Shown piece by piece: positions 1-13,090 of a stretch of DNA of 64,000 bases. Location of the stretch: NCBI RefSeq assembly GCF_949628265.1, contig NC_088787.1, positions 14,684,501-14,748,500 on the forward strand, in the 5' to 3' direction. The notes under the pieces were generated by a model. It saw only the letters and a program-made list of their open reading frames with translations. It was not told the DNA's origin and ran no database searches. The DNA is from Cloeon dipterum. Its lineage: Eukaryota > Arthropoda > Insecta > Ephemeroptera > Baetidae. The number at the start of each line of letters is the position of its first letter. Position 1 is the first letter of the stretch. The translations under genes were made by a program, and so were the position numbers.

Positions 1-618
1 GCTTATGCTATAGTCTGCTGGGATCTTTCAAATAAATCCTCATTATCAATTTGCAGATATGATTATAGCAGCATACAAATAAAATTAAAGATTTTGTTCT
101 GGAATGCACGTGTGTATCATGGGTTACTATTGGTTACTTACAGAATTAGTGATCGTTTATAATATAACTAATCTTAATTTTGCCATTTATATAGTTGTTA
201 AATTAGAATTATTATTGGTCATATTTGCACATTCCTAAAACGGGAAAATATGCTTTTCCTGGCCCAATAAATTCAGCAAAAGTAATTTTTATTAATTCAA
301 ACAACGATGATTTTTAATATAGATATATGCCTGCTGAAGCCTGTATATCAAGACGTCGACGTTGCAGTGATTTAGGGACAGAGGCAACTTTTTGTATTCA
401 ATTTTCCCCCACTTAGGTTTTGTATAGTTTTATTAGAAATTGTGATTGAAAGGAATCAATTAAGCTCTTTCCCATATTACTACCACCTCTGGAATTTAGA
501 TTATTTTTTATTTTTGTCCTTACGAGATTCAAGGGCTATTGAAAATCCTTACCATCAGACTTTTAATAAAACTTTTTTAACCTCAGCTCAGCACTTCCCG
601 TGCTGGGCTATGAGCTCA

Positions 619-765
619 CCGGGTCCCAGGTAACACCACCGAGTGGATAACATGGGGCACAATGTGGCCATCTTTTCGCCTTTCCGTATAACGAGGACTT
701 TGATTGAAACGCCAGGCATTTTTTGTCCCTAAAGCCGCTGGAAAGGTGCGAAAACCAGCAACTGG
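619..765. repeat. Dispersed repeat, copy 1
   Basis: This block shares several ordered words with 26237-26410: a CGGGTCCCA start followed by AATAACACC or GTAACACC, then GATAACA, then CGAGGACTTT, and finally GCTGGAAAGGTGC at the far end. The order and spacing match, so the two are diverged copies of one interspersed repeat. I do not recognise the family. It could be a LINE internal or 3' fragment or a SINE-like unit. Confidence 0.55.
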
Positions 766-984
766 CGCCTCCTACCAGCCCGTTGAGCTATTGAGCATTT
801 CGAGTGACTAAATTAACCACCTTTTGCCATCTCTGATATTGGGCAGCCATTATTAGATACCTGAAAACTGCTCAAATATTATCTCTCATTGCTGTGACGT
901 GCACTCCTGAGAATGCCTTAACATTGCGAGCCAACTGCATGGCTGGTTGTAACTTTAGCAGGCCCTGATGACCCTGATAAAATG

Positions 985-1400
985 AGTTATTTTTTTATAA
1001 AGAAAAATATTTATTTGGAAACTACAGAAGTCCAGCCAATGCCGGAGAATTAACGGCTGGTGCTTATTCTGCTGCACAAGGCAGCACAATTTTTGTATAA
1101 GTACATTTATGTGAAAATTATAGACAATCAAAAGAAAAAAAATTAATACAGTATAGTCGTCGAGAGTTCCTTCAATTGTTCAGAAGCCACTTTCTGATTT
1201 TGCGCTTCACAACACATTTGTCAGTTACATTTTTAGTTCACTCGGTAACTTGCATAATACATTCAGATGTTCGGTTAAAATATTTGTTTACAAGCATTGG
1301 TTCCACAACTGGGGCAGAAAGCAATATGCATGTATTATACTGGTGTGTTCTCAGAATACCAAAATCTCCATCAAAATATTTCACACTCAACAACTTCAAG
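985..1400 (-). mobile_element. 5'-truncated LINE 3' end (non-LTR retrotransposon), copy 1
   Basis: Read on the minus strand this is a second copy of the element end at 17041-17580. Both contain the final part of a reverse-transcriptase ORF, including the region coding LWNMLP in the better copy, then a 3' UTR with the word GCTGCCTTGTG, and an A-rich tail (a T run at about 990-997 on plus). Similarity stops near 1400, so the copy is 5' truncated as is normal for target-primed insertion. The coding part here is decayed. The motif pattern fits the jockey/CR1 group, but the clade is inferred from a short C-terminus only. Confidence 0.7.
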
Positions 1401-4400
1401 AATGAAACGTGAATGAAATTTTGTAAGGCCTATATTATGAATGGACCATGCTGTTATTTTTTGTGAAATGGATTCGTCTGCCATGGGAGAAATCCCGATT
1501 GTCATCTGACCAAAATAATGAGCTGGCTGGACAGCGAATGAAAGGACGCGACAGTGATCGGCTCCTTTTGTCGTTGTCCATGGAGCGGCCGAAGACCATC
1601 ATCATGTCGCAACTTGGGGTCGAAAAACTAACATTTATCTGGCAACGACAAAAGAAAAAACGAGTGCAGCCAAGCGAATTTTCGATCTGAGCGACAGATT
1701 TGTGTGTGAGAGATGCGGATCTTTTCGCAGAGACGCGCGGTGGTCGCTTTCAGGATCTATTTCACTCGCTGGTAATCCGATATTTTGAGCATTCAAACAG
1801 CGTGCGCGCATACTGCTCTCTCTGCCTTTGCGCTGCTGTGATAATAATGGTAATAAGCTTCCGAAAACCCACGTGAATTGCGTCACTCCGCTGACATTTA
1901 GACAAGTTTTGTGAGCCATGCGAGTGCATAATAACACGCAGCAGAGGAACTTTTGCTTCCTAATTTTCACAGCATGATAGAACTACGATCAATAAATTAG
2001 CTTTTCAACCAAAAATAGATTGAATAAATGTTTTAATTTGGCAGTTTTGCTCACGAACATTACAAAAGCCTATTCCTCCATTATGTTATGTTTTGTACAT
2101 CAATATTAATATTCAAAATTTAATTTGACCTGTTATATGAGAAATAAAATGAATTGAAATTAAATTTTTAAGAGGTTGAAGGAGCTTAAGATTTTATTAA
2201 ATCGTTGAATTTTTTGTCGACCTAATTTAAAAAGTGTTTTCTCCACTACAGACATGAAAGACAATCTTGATCTGAATCCCGTACTAACTAACCCCTTCTC
2301 AAAACATACTGCGATTAAATAAATCGATTTTAACCAATACTAAATGAAATTTTTTTAATTTTAATTCAACTTAATTTAATAGAGTTAATGCACGTTGAAA
2401 ATTGGTAGTTAAATATATTGGGAGAGAATGGCTTGAAAATCGGAGCTCAATTTGACCTTTTTGTAATGCTAAGCGCAGGACAAAGGGAGCAATTAGTTAA
2501 CTGGAACATCATCACTGCTTGTAGGGTGGCAATGTTGATTTTTCCTTTATTGCCTTCATTACTTGTACCATACACAGTGTAAGTAGTTCATCTTTACTGG
2601 CCAACAATTAAGATCATTTTGCATTGCTGTCTACAGCCAAGAAGTAGTTTATTGTTTGTGAAATTTATCAACAGTTCTCTATATGTGTAGTAATGAAATC
2701 ATGACCAAGGAACAGTTAAATTTATCATTTTGCAATAGTTTCTCAAAAATTAAACGGATCATCAAAGATTTTTTGCTTAATTTCGATTCCTATCGTTGCG
2801 ATCTTTCCAATGGTGTATGAATTATGAGGAAAATTTACCTATACATCGTGATTTTGAATCAGGGGACAGTGCACGCCGCTTAATTAGCATGCAAACTTTT
2901 GAGCCGATATTCTCATCAAATAGTATAAGAGGCAACCTGGGTAATTTTTAACTTTTAGCGAATTATTAGATAGTATTATCCAGTTTATCTTGCGGTATTT
3001 TGATATGGGGTGCAAGTGATGAGGCGTTGCAATCAGTGTTTGTGGCTCAGAAACGTCAAATCCGGGCTTTGGCTGGCGAAAACAATGTATTGGAAAGTTA
3101 ATATGCTCTGCCGTTATGCGCGACCCCTTTTTGATTGAAACAATTTGCTTCCAGTTTTCTAAATTTCGTGCGTGTAGATTCATTCAAAAAGTACTCCGGC
3201 TCCTTCCGAAAGACCAAGAACGTGCACGAGCACAACACTCGTGGCAGACCTGATTTGTATGTTACGCCTTGAACAACTATATATGATTACAAAACAAAAT
3301 CCTCTCACTTGTGCAGCAACACTGTGTATATAATTCATTGCCTGTCTCGATTCGGCTTGAGCCTTGGTATTTGCAACTTTCCTGTGCACTTAAATATTTC
3401 TTGCTCCTCAATAAATTCTACGATGCCAACGAATTTATGATACGTTTGAAAGTCAACTATTATTACTGTTGTTTTTTGTATGTAAGTTGTATTTTTATTG
3501 CAAATGAATGGGTTACATCGGTCAAAAATCACACCTAAGAGTAATACCATGTCATGAGTCAATAAAGTTATTCTATATAAAGGTACAATGGAATTTTCAC
3601 AAATTACCTGTATTTACTTTAACACAAATATCTAAATAACTTTAAACTTGAATTATTTTCCCCCATTCATGTCCTTTCATAGACATTTTATAAGTCTATA
3701 TTTTTCTATCAAAATTAAAATAAAATAATAATACAAATTTTGCAATGTTATCATGGTTATTTTTCGTGCCAGTGTCCTTGGCGAGCAGTTTACTCTACTT
3801 TCTTCAGTGCGAAATGCGTGGCTCATTTAGCAGTGAAATAATTTTGCGCAAACACACATTAGCGTGGAAGTGCTAAACCAACAATAAGGGATTTCATAAC
3901 ATGCGCATCGAGTATGACGTGTCAGTCAAGCACAAATAACACACCCAAGTTGAAGTACACACACGCACGTACGCGTATATATGTATTTATCAAATAAGTA
4001 TCAAGCGAGCGCAGAACGGAGGGACTTCTCGGAGAGCTGCTGCTGCCGGCCGCGAAGCAGCTGGGCCTTGTCTTTTCACCTGAAAACAAACTAGCATCCT
4101 TTATTATGACTGTGTGCATTATATTTATTTCTCCCAGAGGCGGTGTACGCTGCAGCACAACTATAGCAAAGGTCCGCGTGCGAGTGTATTTTTTGTTAAA
4201 TGCACGAGAGCCCCTTTCGCAATTTCAACTCGCAGGCGGCGTGCAGCACAACAATACGCCAAACAGTCTGGGAGATCTTGACGAGCCGCAGCACTTTATC
4301 AAATACATTCCAGTTTCTTACCTACGCGCGCAAGAGAAACATATACTCTTTAGTTCTGCTGCAAGCTATGCAGGCTCGGTTCGATGGTAAAACTTTGATT

Positions 4401-6959
4401 TTATTCTTTTATCCCGTGCTTTTTAGTTTTATAAGCGCCTCTTGTCAGTGAAGTAGACGGTCGCTTCTAACTGTAACATTTGTGCTTTCATCAGAGCAGC
4501 GTTGAAGTTTGTCCGGTATTGGGTGCTATTGTCATAAAAACTGCCAGTAACTTTAAGCACGCAGCTTTTTTGCAATCATTCAATACTCTGCATTGCAACT
4601 GTTGACAAATGACTCTTGATTCTACAAATTAGAATAACTCATTACACTCCTCTTCCAGGCATTAATTTCAAAGATCTTGGTTAAAAAATCAAATCACAGT
4701 GATTTTTCACTTTTGAAAATGGAGAATATTTAATGATTTTATATGCTCTTCCATTTCCCAATAAATCTGAAAAAATTATGTGTGAATATTAAAATTCAGT
4801 TAAACCACACGCTAAATAAGGTTGGTTTTGTAAAAATGACGGAACAACACATGAAACGATAATTTTGAAACAACTTTCTCTCAAACGTTATATTTGCGAA
4901 ATGGTTTGTGCGTCTTTTAAGTTCCTGATGGACGAGGCACACAAATTGATCCAAATCCTAAATAATTGGCCCAATAATATACTGTGGAAACGCATACTTA
5001 AGAATATATCCATAAAATGTAACAATTTTCTTTGAAAACGAAAATCTCCTAACTTTTGTTCGAGTTCAAGAATAAGTTATATATATATAGCTGCCCTCCC
5101 TGGAATTTCTTGCGCACTATTAACATTTTTGCGAGGGCACCGAATTACGAAATTTGATACGAATCTCCTAATAAAACTGCGGAGGCTAATACCATCCAAT
5201 AAATCGCAGTCGTTTACAAATGAATGTGGACTGGAGCGCGCGGTTGAATTAGTAAAAATGCAAATAACAAGCCAATTTGCTCACCGCAGATCGCATTGGA
5301 AATGGAGGGCATTCTCGTTGATTAATGCGCAGTGGTTTTTTGTTTTGAAATCGTTGGCTTTGCGGGGGCTCTTTAGGACTGTCCTTCATCACGAGCGCGG
5401 TTCATTTGATGGCACGCCGCTCACAAATATGACAAGCGACATCAAAAGAAGGCCGCCTTCGCTGACAATGGCGCGCCGGAATCGTGGAATATTTGATAAT
5501 CAACCGCTGACTGCGCGTCTGTGCAGTGGAAAATATTTTTGTCATAACTCATTATTCGCCGGCCGACACGCCGCAGCCCGCCGAGCGCGTACCCGCGACA
5601 CATATAAATAAATATATCGCATCTTCAATGCGTGTGGGAATCGTGTGTTCACAGATGCAGACGTCGATAAAACAAGCACACTGATTTCGTATCGTGATGC
5701 ACAGCCGGCAGGAAGTAAATCATAATGTCGATTGAATTAAAAGATTTGAATCAGCCAACGTCCACTCAAACCCTTTTCCCAAGTAAATAACGACGTTTCC
5801 ATACTATTCATAGAATTATTCATGCATGCATACAATAAGCGATCATCAACTAGCTCATAATACAATAATTATCAGATGATATTGAATAGTCCTCAAACAT
5901 TTTGAAAAGTTTTCATGATCTTTGAAAAGGGTTGAACATGAGGACAGCAAGCATTGAAAAAATCAATCAGAAAGACAGGCCAAACAAATATATACTGTTG
6001 ACAAGAATTTTTATTTAGCTTGTTGAGATGTGAATTCTATTTGACAATTGAAAATTGCAGACGTAGCTGAGGATAACGTTTCTTTGAACTCGTGGGTTAA
6101 GATGAGATTTTTTTTATTTATATCTATGGCAAAATGTAACATTTTAAACTGACAATTTATTCGAAATTTAAATTTGTGTTCTAAATTTTCAAAACATACC
6201 GAAAGCATGCACACTATAGAGCAGAACGAGAAAACGGAACAAAAGCATACGAAATTTTAGGATTTTAAATTAACATCCTCAAAGCTCTCAGAGGTAAATA
6301 AATCCTTGTATGTTTCATTTGGCAGACTTTTAGGGGTGCAAAACCCCCTTAAAATTGTTAAATTCTATTTGCTGTTATCTGTTCAAATAGCAAAAAAAAA
6401 ATATTTTTCTCCTCTTATATTTTCTCTTGAGTTCGATCTTTGTTGAACACTATCTTTCAATACAAAATAAAAATTCACTTTCTAACTTTTCCACAGTGTT
6501 ATAGAAGCTAAAAATTAATTAATTAGAGTTCAATTATTTGGTCTTAAAATCAGTTGATTGTGACGTCCCAAAAATGTCATTGTCAGCCTACACGCATTCA
6601 GATTCCGAAATCTGTAATTTTCATTAAGGGTTTTACTTTTGACCCGTGATTTAGTGCAGACGAGCTTAACAGGCCTCACGCACACACATGCATTCACATA
6701 GAGAAGATATTGAATCAAAAAGGCATCAAAGCATTGAGCGCTCGCCGCGTCTGCTCTTAATTAATTTCGCACCCAATAACAACAATGGCAAATTTGCGCG
6801 AGCGAGTGCGCGGCGGCAGCTCCGCACGCGATAATTGCGCTCTCGCTCGCGGTACTCATTAAATTTTTGATGCACCCGCACATAAATAAAAGCACCGAGC
6901 GAACGCTCACACACAAACACATCGGCAGGGCAAACATTGGGGGGCGAAGGGTGGCAGGC

Positions 6960-7170
6960 AAAGGGTGGGTGGTGGATGGGAGCGAGAGAGAGAGAGAGAG
7001 AGAGAGAGAGGGCGAGGTATTATTGCCATAGTTGGTGAGAAAATGGCGCCCCTACGCGTGCAAAAGCTTTGTGCAAGGGTGAAGCTGCCGGGGTGGGTTT
7101 CCATGGAAACACGGAGGCACTCTGGTTGGTCGCTAGCCTCAGGGGATTTTATCAGCGGCGGTGAGTAGGG
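6960..7170. promoter_or_regulatory. Candidate regulatory block: GA tract, YY1/Pho-like and RFX-like motifs
   Basis: A (GA)n tract (about 6984-7010) is followed within 130 bases by AAAATGGCGCC (about 7040-7050), a good match to the YY1/Pleiohomeotic core, and by the perfect 14-base palindrome GTTTCCATGGAAAC at 7097-7110, which fits the RFX X-box (GTYNCC-AT-RGNAAC). The block is also richer in CpG than its surroundings. No gene start was found next to it, so whether it is a promoter, enhancer or Polycomb-type element is an inference. Confidence 0.35.
6984..7010. repeat. (GA)n microsatellite
   Basis: About 13 uninterrupted GA units. The frame-shadow ORFs across it encode only repeated Arg-Glu or Leu-Ser and are not genes. 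Confidence 0.9.
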
Positions 7171-7912
7171 GTGGTGTGAGCGGCTTGTCACTTACACAGG
7201 GGTCGATACTGTACCGTGGTGGCCAAAATAGCAGGACACCCTACCTGCCACCCGGGGTGCCAAAAACAAGCCACCCTCGGACACCTTCGAATTTCAAACC
7301 TGAGAGTTAATGTTTTCGCAAATTACCAAGCAGGATTATAGTTAAATGCACAGCATCACACAGATCTTGACCGGGTGGTGCTTTTAGAACAGTTTATAAC
7401 ACTTATTTTCATTTTGGAGAGCGGGGTAATAGTTTTTTTTAATTTACAGGAAATATTAATGAATGTGAGAAATTCAAGTTGGATATTGGTTTTGGTTTTT
7501 ATAAGAACACTTTTACTGCACAGAATAGGATTCAGAGAAAGTGGTTTCCATTGTAGTGAAATAATTATGAATAAAACTAGCTATTTATTTACTTTCTACA
7601 ATGCTCACATGGTAATTTTCCAAACGAATATTCATAATCATTATTTTGTACAAAAACTTTTAACTAATTAGTAATGCGCTAAGTTAAGAAATTACCTCTT
7701 TAAATAAGCGTGTTAAACTTTGACTCAGGAAACAATTGAAAAAAAGTGCGACGTTTCCTTGCTTTCAAAGATTCTTAAACAGCCCACCAACTCTTCATCC
7801 CATAATGAAAAATATTACGTGACGAGGAAAAGTCTGCTTTCATTTATACACTTAACAATTTCTTTCTTGAACAAAAATTATCTTAGATTCAAAATTCTTA
7901 CATAGAGTATTT

Positions 7913-8052
7913 CGTCCTGGTCCCGGCAAAATTTCGCAACGTTCAACAAACACCCAAATTTTCATTGTCGAATTGATTGTTGACCTTTTCTTGAAACAAG
8001 GAAATTCGCGTTTGGTTGTTGAAAGTTACGCAATTTTGCCGGGACCAGGACG
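7913..8052. repeat. MITE-like inverted repeat (about 140 bp)
   Basis: The ends are inverted copies: CGTCCTGGTCCCGGCAAAAT at the left edge and its reverse complement at the right edge. Similarity continues inwards with mismatches for about 50 bases per arm (CGCAACGTTCAACAAAC against GCGTAACTTTCAACAAC). The centre is a short AT-rich spacer. The block contains no coding sequence. The shape suits a short non-autonomous DNA transposon (foldback or MITE); no clear target-site duplication was recognised. Confidence 0.6.
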
Positions 8053-8779
8053 ATTTTGAAAATTAATTAACGAAAAAGTTTACCAATAATTCATTATTAA
8101 CTAGATCTTCACAGAGCTAAGCAAATTCATAAATTTAATAAAAATGCTTGTGTTTTTAATACTTATTTTCAAAGCGGTTGAGCAGGCTTGGTTAACTTTA
8201 TTTAAGTTTTTTCTGCAACGATGAGGAAAGATATGATGATTTTAATTGTCTAAGACCAAATCTGGAATTAGATCCCTTTTTATAATTGGAAATAAACTGT
8301 ATATTGATTTTAAATCAAAGTGGTTCAACATAATTCTGCTACATTATTTGTCAGTTTGGCTGGATCTTCACAGCCCTTTCCTTGAACGCTGCAACTATAT
8401 AGTTTCTTGCTCTATACGAAAATTTCATAAACAGGAGCATTTTTTCTTAAAAAGTATATAATTCTTCAGTAAATCCACTCGCGTGTTAGAGGGCTTATAA
8501 CCGTGTTTTTTTCTAAAGTTTAATGTCGATTACAACAATTTCCTTTATGAGCATATATATCAGAGAGCATAATCGATGCGAGAAGAGTCGTAAGTTAGCA
8601 CAGAAGCCGTCTGACACTAACAAGCAGCAAAAGTTGGCACCCGGCGGAAATAAGCACACGCGCGGCACATTTTACAGAAATGCGCTTTTATATATATCTC
8701 AGAGGCGAAACTCCATTACCGTTGGAGGAAAAATCATCTGAAGTAGACCGAAATGACTTTTCCAAATCTAATTGCTGCT

Positions 8780-9046
8780 CGAGCGAGAGAGCCGGCTCTG
8801 CTCCTAAGAGAGAGAGAGAGAGAAAGCGAGGCATTAAGAAGGGTTGCTGGGAATGAGTGCACCCCAGGTGGCCCCCGTTGCCTGCAGTCTCCGCCGCAGC
8901 ACTCTTCTGCTCGTGAAAGAAAATTCAATTTCGCCATCCATCCAGTCCCCACAAGTACCCTACACGCGCGCTCGCTTGCTCGCTCTCTCGCTGCTCGCAC
9001 AGAATTTCTATATAAAATAGCATCGTCGAGTATATGTATGTAATGT

Positions 9047-9095
<49 letters not shown>

Positions 9096-9500
9096 CACGC
9101 GGCGGAGGACGTCGCGTAGAGAGATTGCAGTTAAAAGGCAATAGACGCCATGATGGCGAAAAGCAGGGGCAGGGAAGGGGCGAGGCGAAGGGGTGTTGTA
9201 GAGAGCTGTCACTTGGACGCGGCGTGGTGTGTGCGACAACGCTCGATATCCGCCAAAGCAGCCACCCCAGTGTGACCTTTTCATCATGGCGCGCCCCCAG
9301 CAGCAGCCCTGCGCTGCGCCTATATTGTGTGCGGCCGGGCCGATTCATTTTGCCTCTTCAAAAGAGCCGCGCGCATTAATTCCCTTAAGCTCTGATACGG
9401 GGGGGCTAACTCCCAGGAGGTAAAGGCCCCTTGCCACCGGGGTAGATTTTTCCGAAATCACCTCCGGGGGGAGGGATCTCCGTTCTGGGGGCTGGTTAAG
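8780..9500. promoter_or_regulatory. GC-rich, GA-tract regulatory-looking block
   Basis: A CpG-containing island in AT-rich DNA with a short GA tract near 8806 and a long one at 9049-9091. GCCATGATGGC (about 9147-9157) carries two opposed GCCAT/ATGGC (Pho/YY1-like) cores, and a further ATGGCGCG lies near 9286. The longest frames here (for example 8734-9348 minus, 204 codons) owe their length to the repeat and are not credible genes. A regulatory role is inferred only from composition and motif clustering. Confidence 0.3.
9049..9091. repeat. (GA)n microsatellite
   Basis: About 21 GA units without interruption, flanked by GC-rich DNA. Confidence 0.95.
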
Positions 9501-12360
9501 CGCCTTTTACATCAATCGCGCGATTAATTTCTCGGGGCTCTATTTCACTGCGTATAAATTAATATTTCACACCAAGCCTTAAAGCTTTTAATGAATTTGA
9601 ATTTTATATCATCACCCAATATGCTCTAAATTTATTTTATTGGAAGCAAATCTTGCTGTAATTTTTCCTGTCTTATTTAAACTTATTATATATCTGTTAT
9701 AGAAGAATATAATACAAAACTAAATAGCGTGATTTTTACCACATATGTACACCCGCAGTAATTCGATAACTAAAAATGCCAGATATCATTTTAAGTGAGT
9801 GTAACAAAGCATTTCTATTATACAGAATCTGGGATGAATTTGCTTATCATATCATTCACGGCCAATTTTAACTCTTTTCATTTACAAGGAAAAATGGAAA
9901 TAATTATTTTGTTAACAAAGGGCGGTGAAAAATTAGACCAGACGCGCGGAGCAGCAAGTGTGTGCTTGCGTGACTTTTCACCTCGTCAAATTTTCACGCA
10001 GCAGCCGGGAAATTCGAGTTTCCTCGTACTCGCTTTTGTATGGGTGCTGGCTAAATAAAAAAGCAACTCGAGAGGCCCGCGGTCGGCGAACAATCCGAGC
10101 TGCCGGAGCTGCGGCTAGGCGTGTATGTGCGCGCACCAGATTAACACGGTGCCTGTGTGTAATTTAGATATTGATTCAGCCACCACCGCCCGACACCCAG
10201 AGATGTCATAAGCCAAGAAGCCGGCGTTCTCCATCTCGCGCGCACCGTGCCTCTGCCAGCGGCTGCTGCAATGCAAATTATACCGCTACTTGAGCTCTCT
10301 CACGGCTTCTCAGATCTTGCTTGATAAACACTAGCAGCCGTGCGCTGGTGATTAAGCTCCTTTGAGCTAGGCAACCTATCTCACCACACAGATAATTCAT
10401 GCCGAGTGCAAAAAAGGTTCTCGAGTTTATAGAACTATACAGATGTGAAAACGGTTGAAAGGATAATGCAGAAACGGTTGCTACTGAGCTTTGATTTTTA
10501 TATAAAAATTATGATTCAGTTAGGCGTCACTGCCTTGAGCAATGCACATTGCACAATGTCCACAAAAAATACAAACTTATTTCCAACATATCAAATTTTT
10601 TACCATTTTTTAAACCTTTTTAACTAAATTATGTAAAATATGTGTTTATAGTCGGTTATTCGTGGTTATATAATCACTCTCAGAGATTTGATGAATATAT
10701 AAATTCCAGGGCTAATTAACGAAAATTGGACTCCTTATTTTTAAATGTTTCTGAAAGCATAGTAAAATAATCATTGAGGAAGGTTAGAAAAAAATGGTCC
10801 AATTTTTTTCCTGCAGCGAAATATTATAAAAAAAGCGACTTTATTCTGAAACCTTTCATCAGCCTGTTCTTCCCAAGCAGCGACAATGTTCTGGCAGCTT
10901 TTGTTTTAATTATTTATTTGATGACAAATAAATTAAATAGGACTTGACTACATATAAATAATGCAATTGATGAATTTTTTCCTACATTAGACGAGAGCAA
11001 TTTTGATATTATCAAAGCCACAGAAAACAAGCTTTTGTGTATAGGAGGTGTTTGTTACATTAGAAAACTGCGTGCTTGACTGAGACTCTTTTCACAAGGA
11101 AAACAAAAACTGTGAAACCCAAAATTCAATTTGCAAAAAAATACAATTGTTTATACATAGTAAGATTTCTAGTCAGTTAGCAGTTAATCATTTATCAAAT
11201 CATCAATCATGCATCAAAACTCTATGTGTGGACATTCCTCGATCATTTTGCGCTTTTCAAACAACTTTGGCTAGCATTTGGTCAAATCAATCAATGCTGC
11301 TATATTTTAGACCAAATATTTGCTATTTACCCAATTAGTGGGGTTCTGCTATATTTTCCACGTTCCTGAGGCAAACTTAACACCTCAGCCGCAAAGTGAA
11401 TTTTGTGTTGTGCCATAATCCAATTGCGGCGGCAGGCAGGTTTTCAGCTAATTATTTTGTTGCGGCAAGAGGAGAAAAGACGATGCTCTCGAATTTGTGC
11501 GTGAACACAAAGCACTCGACGCACGCCGCCAGCATATATATTTATTTTATGTATGGGGAAACCGGGAAGCTGCTTTATCAGAAGGCGCGCGTCTTAAACG
11601 CTGTCGGTGTTTTGTTTCTCTTTGTTGTGGGTTTCCAAGAGGCAAATAATGCGTTTAATGATTTTATAATTCCTCGCGATCGTTTTCTCGTCTTCAAGCG
11701 TTGGAGAGGGTGCTCATTGGCACTTTGGTGAAAATTAAAAAGTGTGTGGCTTTAATAGCGGCAAGAAATTGAAGCTGAGCTCAAACCTCGATTGCTCAAA
11801 AAGCATTTATATTTATTTTAAAGAGATTATTATCTGTAGATAAATAAAAGAAGTGGAGAAAATTAAATTTCAATGCACTTTGGTTACTAAACCACATCAC
11901 GTCTTTCGATATTCTTCAATTGTGAGAGAAGGCGTGCCTAAAATTCAATTTACGCTAAATAAGCAATAAAACACTTTGTAGTATAGAAAACACTAATAAT
12001 TTTATCTTTATTCCTTTAACAGAAACTCCTCAAACATAAAATATTTGAAATTAAACATGTAAAATTTCGAAAGGGTTTTTTTCTTGAATTTCTGGTTTTG
12101 GTTTGAGTATGACCTGAATTTGAATTACATCTTTGTTTTTTCTTAATTTCTTGCAGTTTGTATTTTGGCTTAAGTTTCTGCTGTAGTTAAATCACTTCAA
12201 ATGAAAAATTATTCCGTCACACATTTCGTAAATGTTTTATTTACAGCGGTGCAATAATTTTCACAAATCTTTCTGACAAATTTGTCTGCCATATAGTGAA
12301 AACGATACATTTGAACTTTTAACCCTCTCCTGTATGCAGCATGCGAGTTGAAAAGTTGAT
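9500..12360. other. No gene seen
   Basis: Mixed AT-rich sequence with a GC-richer patch at about 9930-10340 that contains ATGCAAAT (octamer-like, about 10270). No coding exon, RNA gene or repeat family could be supported. Confidence 0.4.
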
Positions 12361-12856
12361 TCCCAAAACTGTTGCATAATTTAGCGAACGCGAAATGGAA
12401 TCCGGCACGGAAAAGCGCGCGCGTGTGTGTGTGGGCAGGCAGCTCACGCGAGATGAAAAATTCATCAGGTGCTGAGAGCAGAGCGAGCGGGGTGAAAATT
12501 TATTTTGACACCTATCCAGAGCATTTGTTTGGTTTTGAGTGCGCAGCTCTCGCGGTCAATAATGACTGGTGTGACGTCATTTGCGGCTCGACCCCTCCAG
12601 ACTCATGCCTCTCTGCACAATATTTGCACATAACACCGCCATCTTGGCGCGAACTCGGCTTTTTTGTTGGCAGCGCACATGCCAGATTGCCCACCTTTTG
12701 TGTTGCGCGGGCAAAATAGATTTGCATTCATCTCACTGCCGCTCAGGCCGTGTTTTGCCAACTCGAAATCCCCCGGCAGCCGCGCGCTCACTCACTCTCG
12801 CTATGAAAACCAACCCCACACTCTCTGCGTTTCCAGCATCCAGCAGCAGTAGCAGG

Positions 12857-12922
<66 letters not shown>

Positions 12923-13090
12923 CCCGGCTCTCTCGCACTTTCCTAATCCATTGTCCGGATAACGCTCTCGGTGCGAATTTTCTCTCGGCTTTGCAAATAT
13001 CTCGCTCTCTCCCGCTCCGTTCCTACTCTCGAGCGAAAGGGAAAACAATTTCAGTTGCGGAATTTGCCTCGCATGTGTATATCCGCTGTG
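12360..13090. promoter_or_regulatory. GC-rich block with CRE palindrome and CT tract
   Basis: A CpG-richer island containing the perfect CRE/ATF palindrome TGACGTCA at 12572-12579, a YY1-like CCATCTTGGCG near 12641 and a long (CT)n tract at 12859-12920. ORFs in several frames cross it, but none shows domain content and several are simple Ser-Leu repeats. Motifs and composition fit a promoter or enhancer, but no transcript start can be assigned. Confidence 0.3.
12859..12920. repeat. (CT)n microsatellite
   Basis: About 31 CT units, the longest pure dinucleotide run in the window. Confidence 0.95.

Larger units (their letters stand above)
1..6900. other. Gene-free AT-rich stretch
   Basis: No open frame here resembles a known protein. 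The longest, at 5129-5611 plus (160 codons), starts with a non-ATG codon, has no domain, signal peptide or splice context I recognise, and is probably chance. The identifiable content is a dispersed repeat at about 619-765 and a LINE 3' end at about 985-1400; the rest is unassigned intergenic or intronic DNA. Confidence 0.5.

Noticed and set aside
5129-5611. 160-codon plus ORF
   Set aside because: No ATG at its start, no recognised domain, no signal peptide or splice partners.
8734-9348. 204-codon minus-strand ORF
   Set aside because: Its length comes from a GA tract read as repeated Leu-Ser; no domain, splice context or codon bias supports a gene.
12581-13048. Overlapping ORFs on both strands at the 12.9 kb CT tract
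   Set aside because: Open in several frames because of the repeat; no homology recognised.
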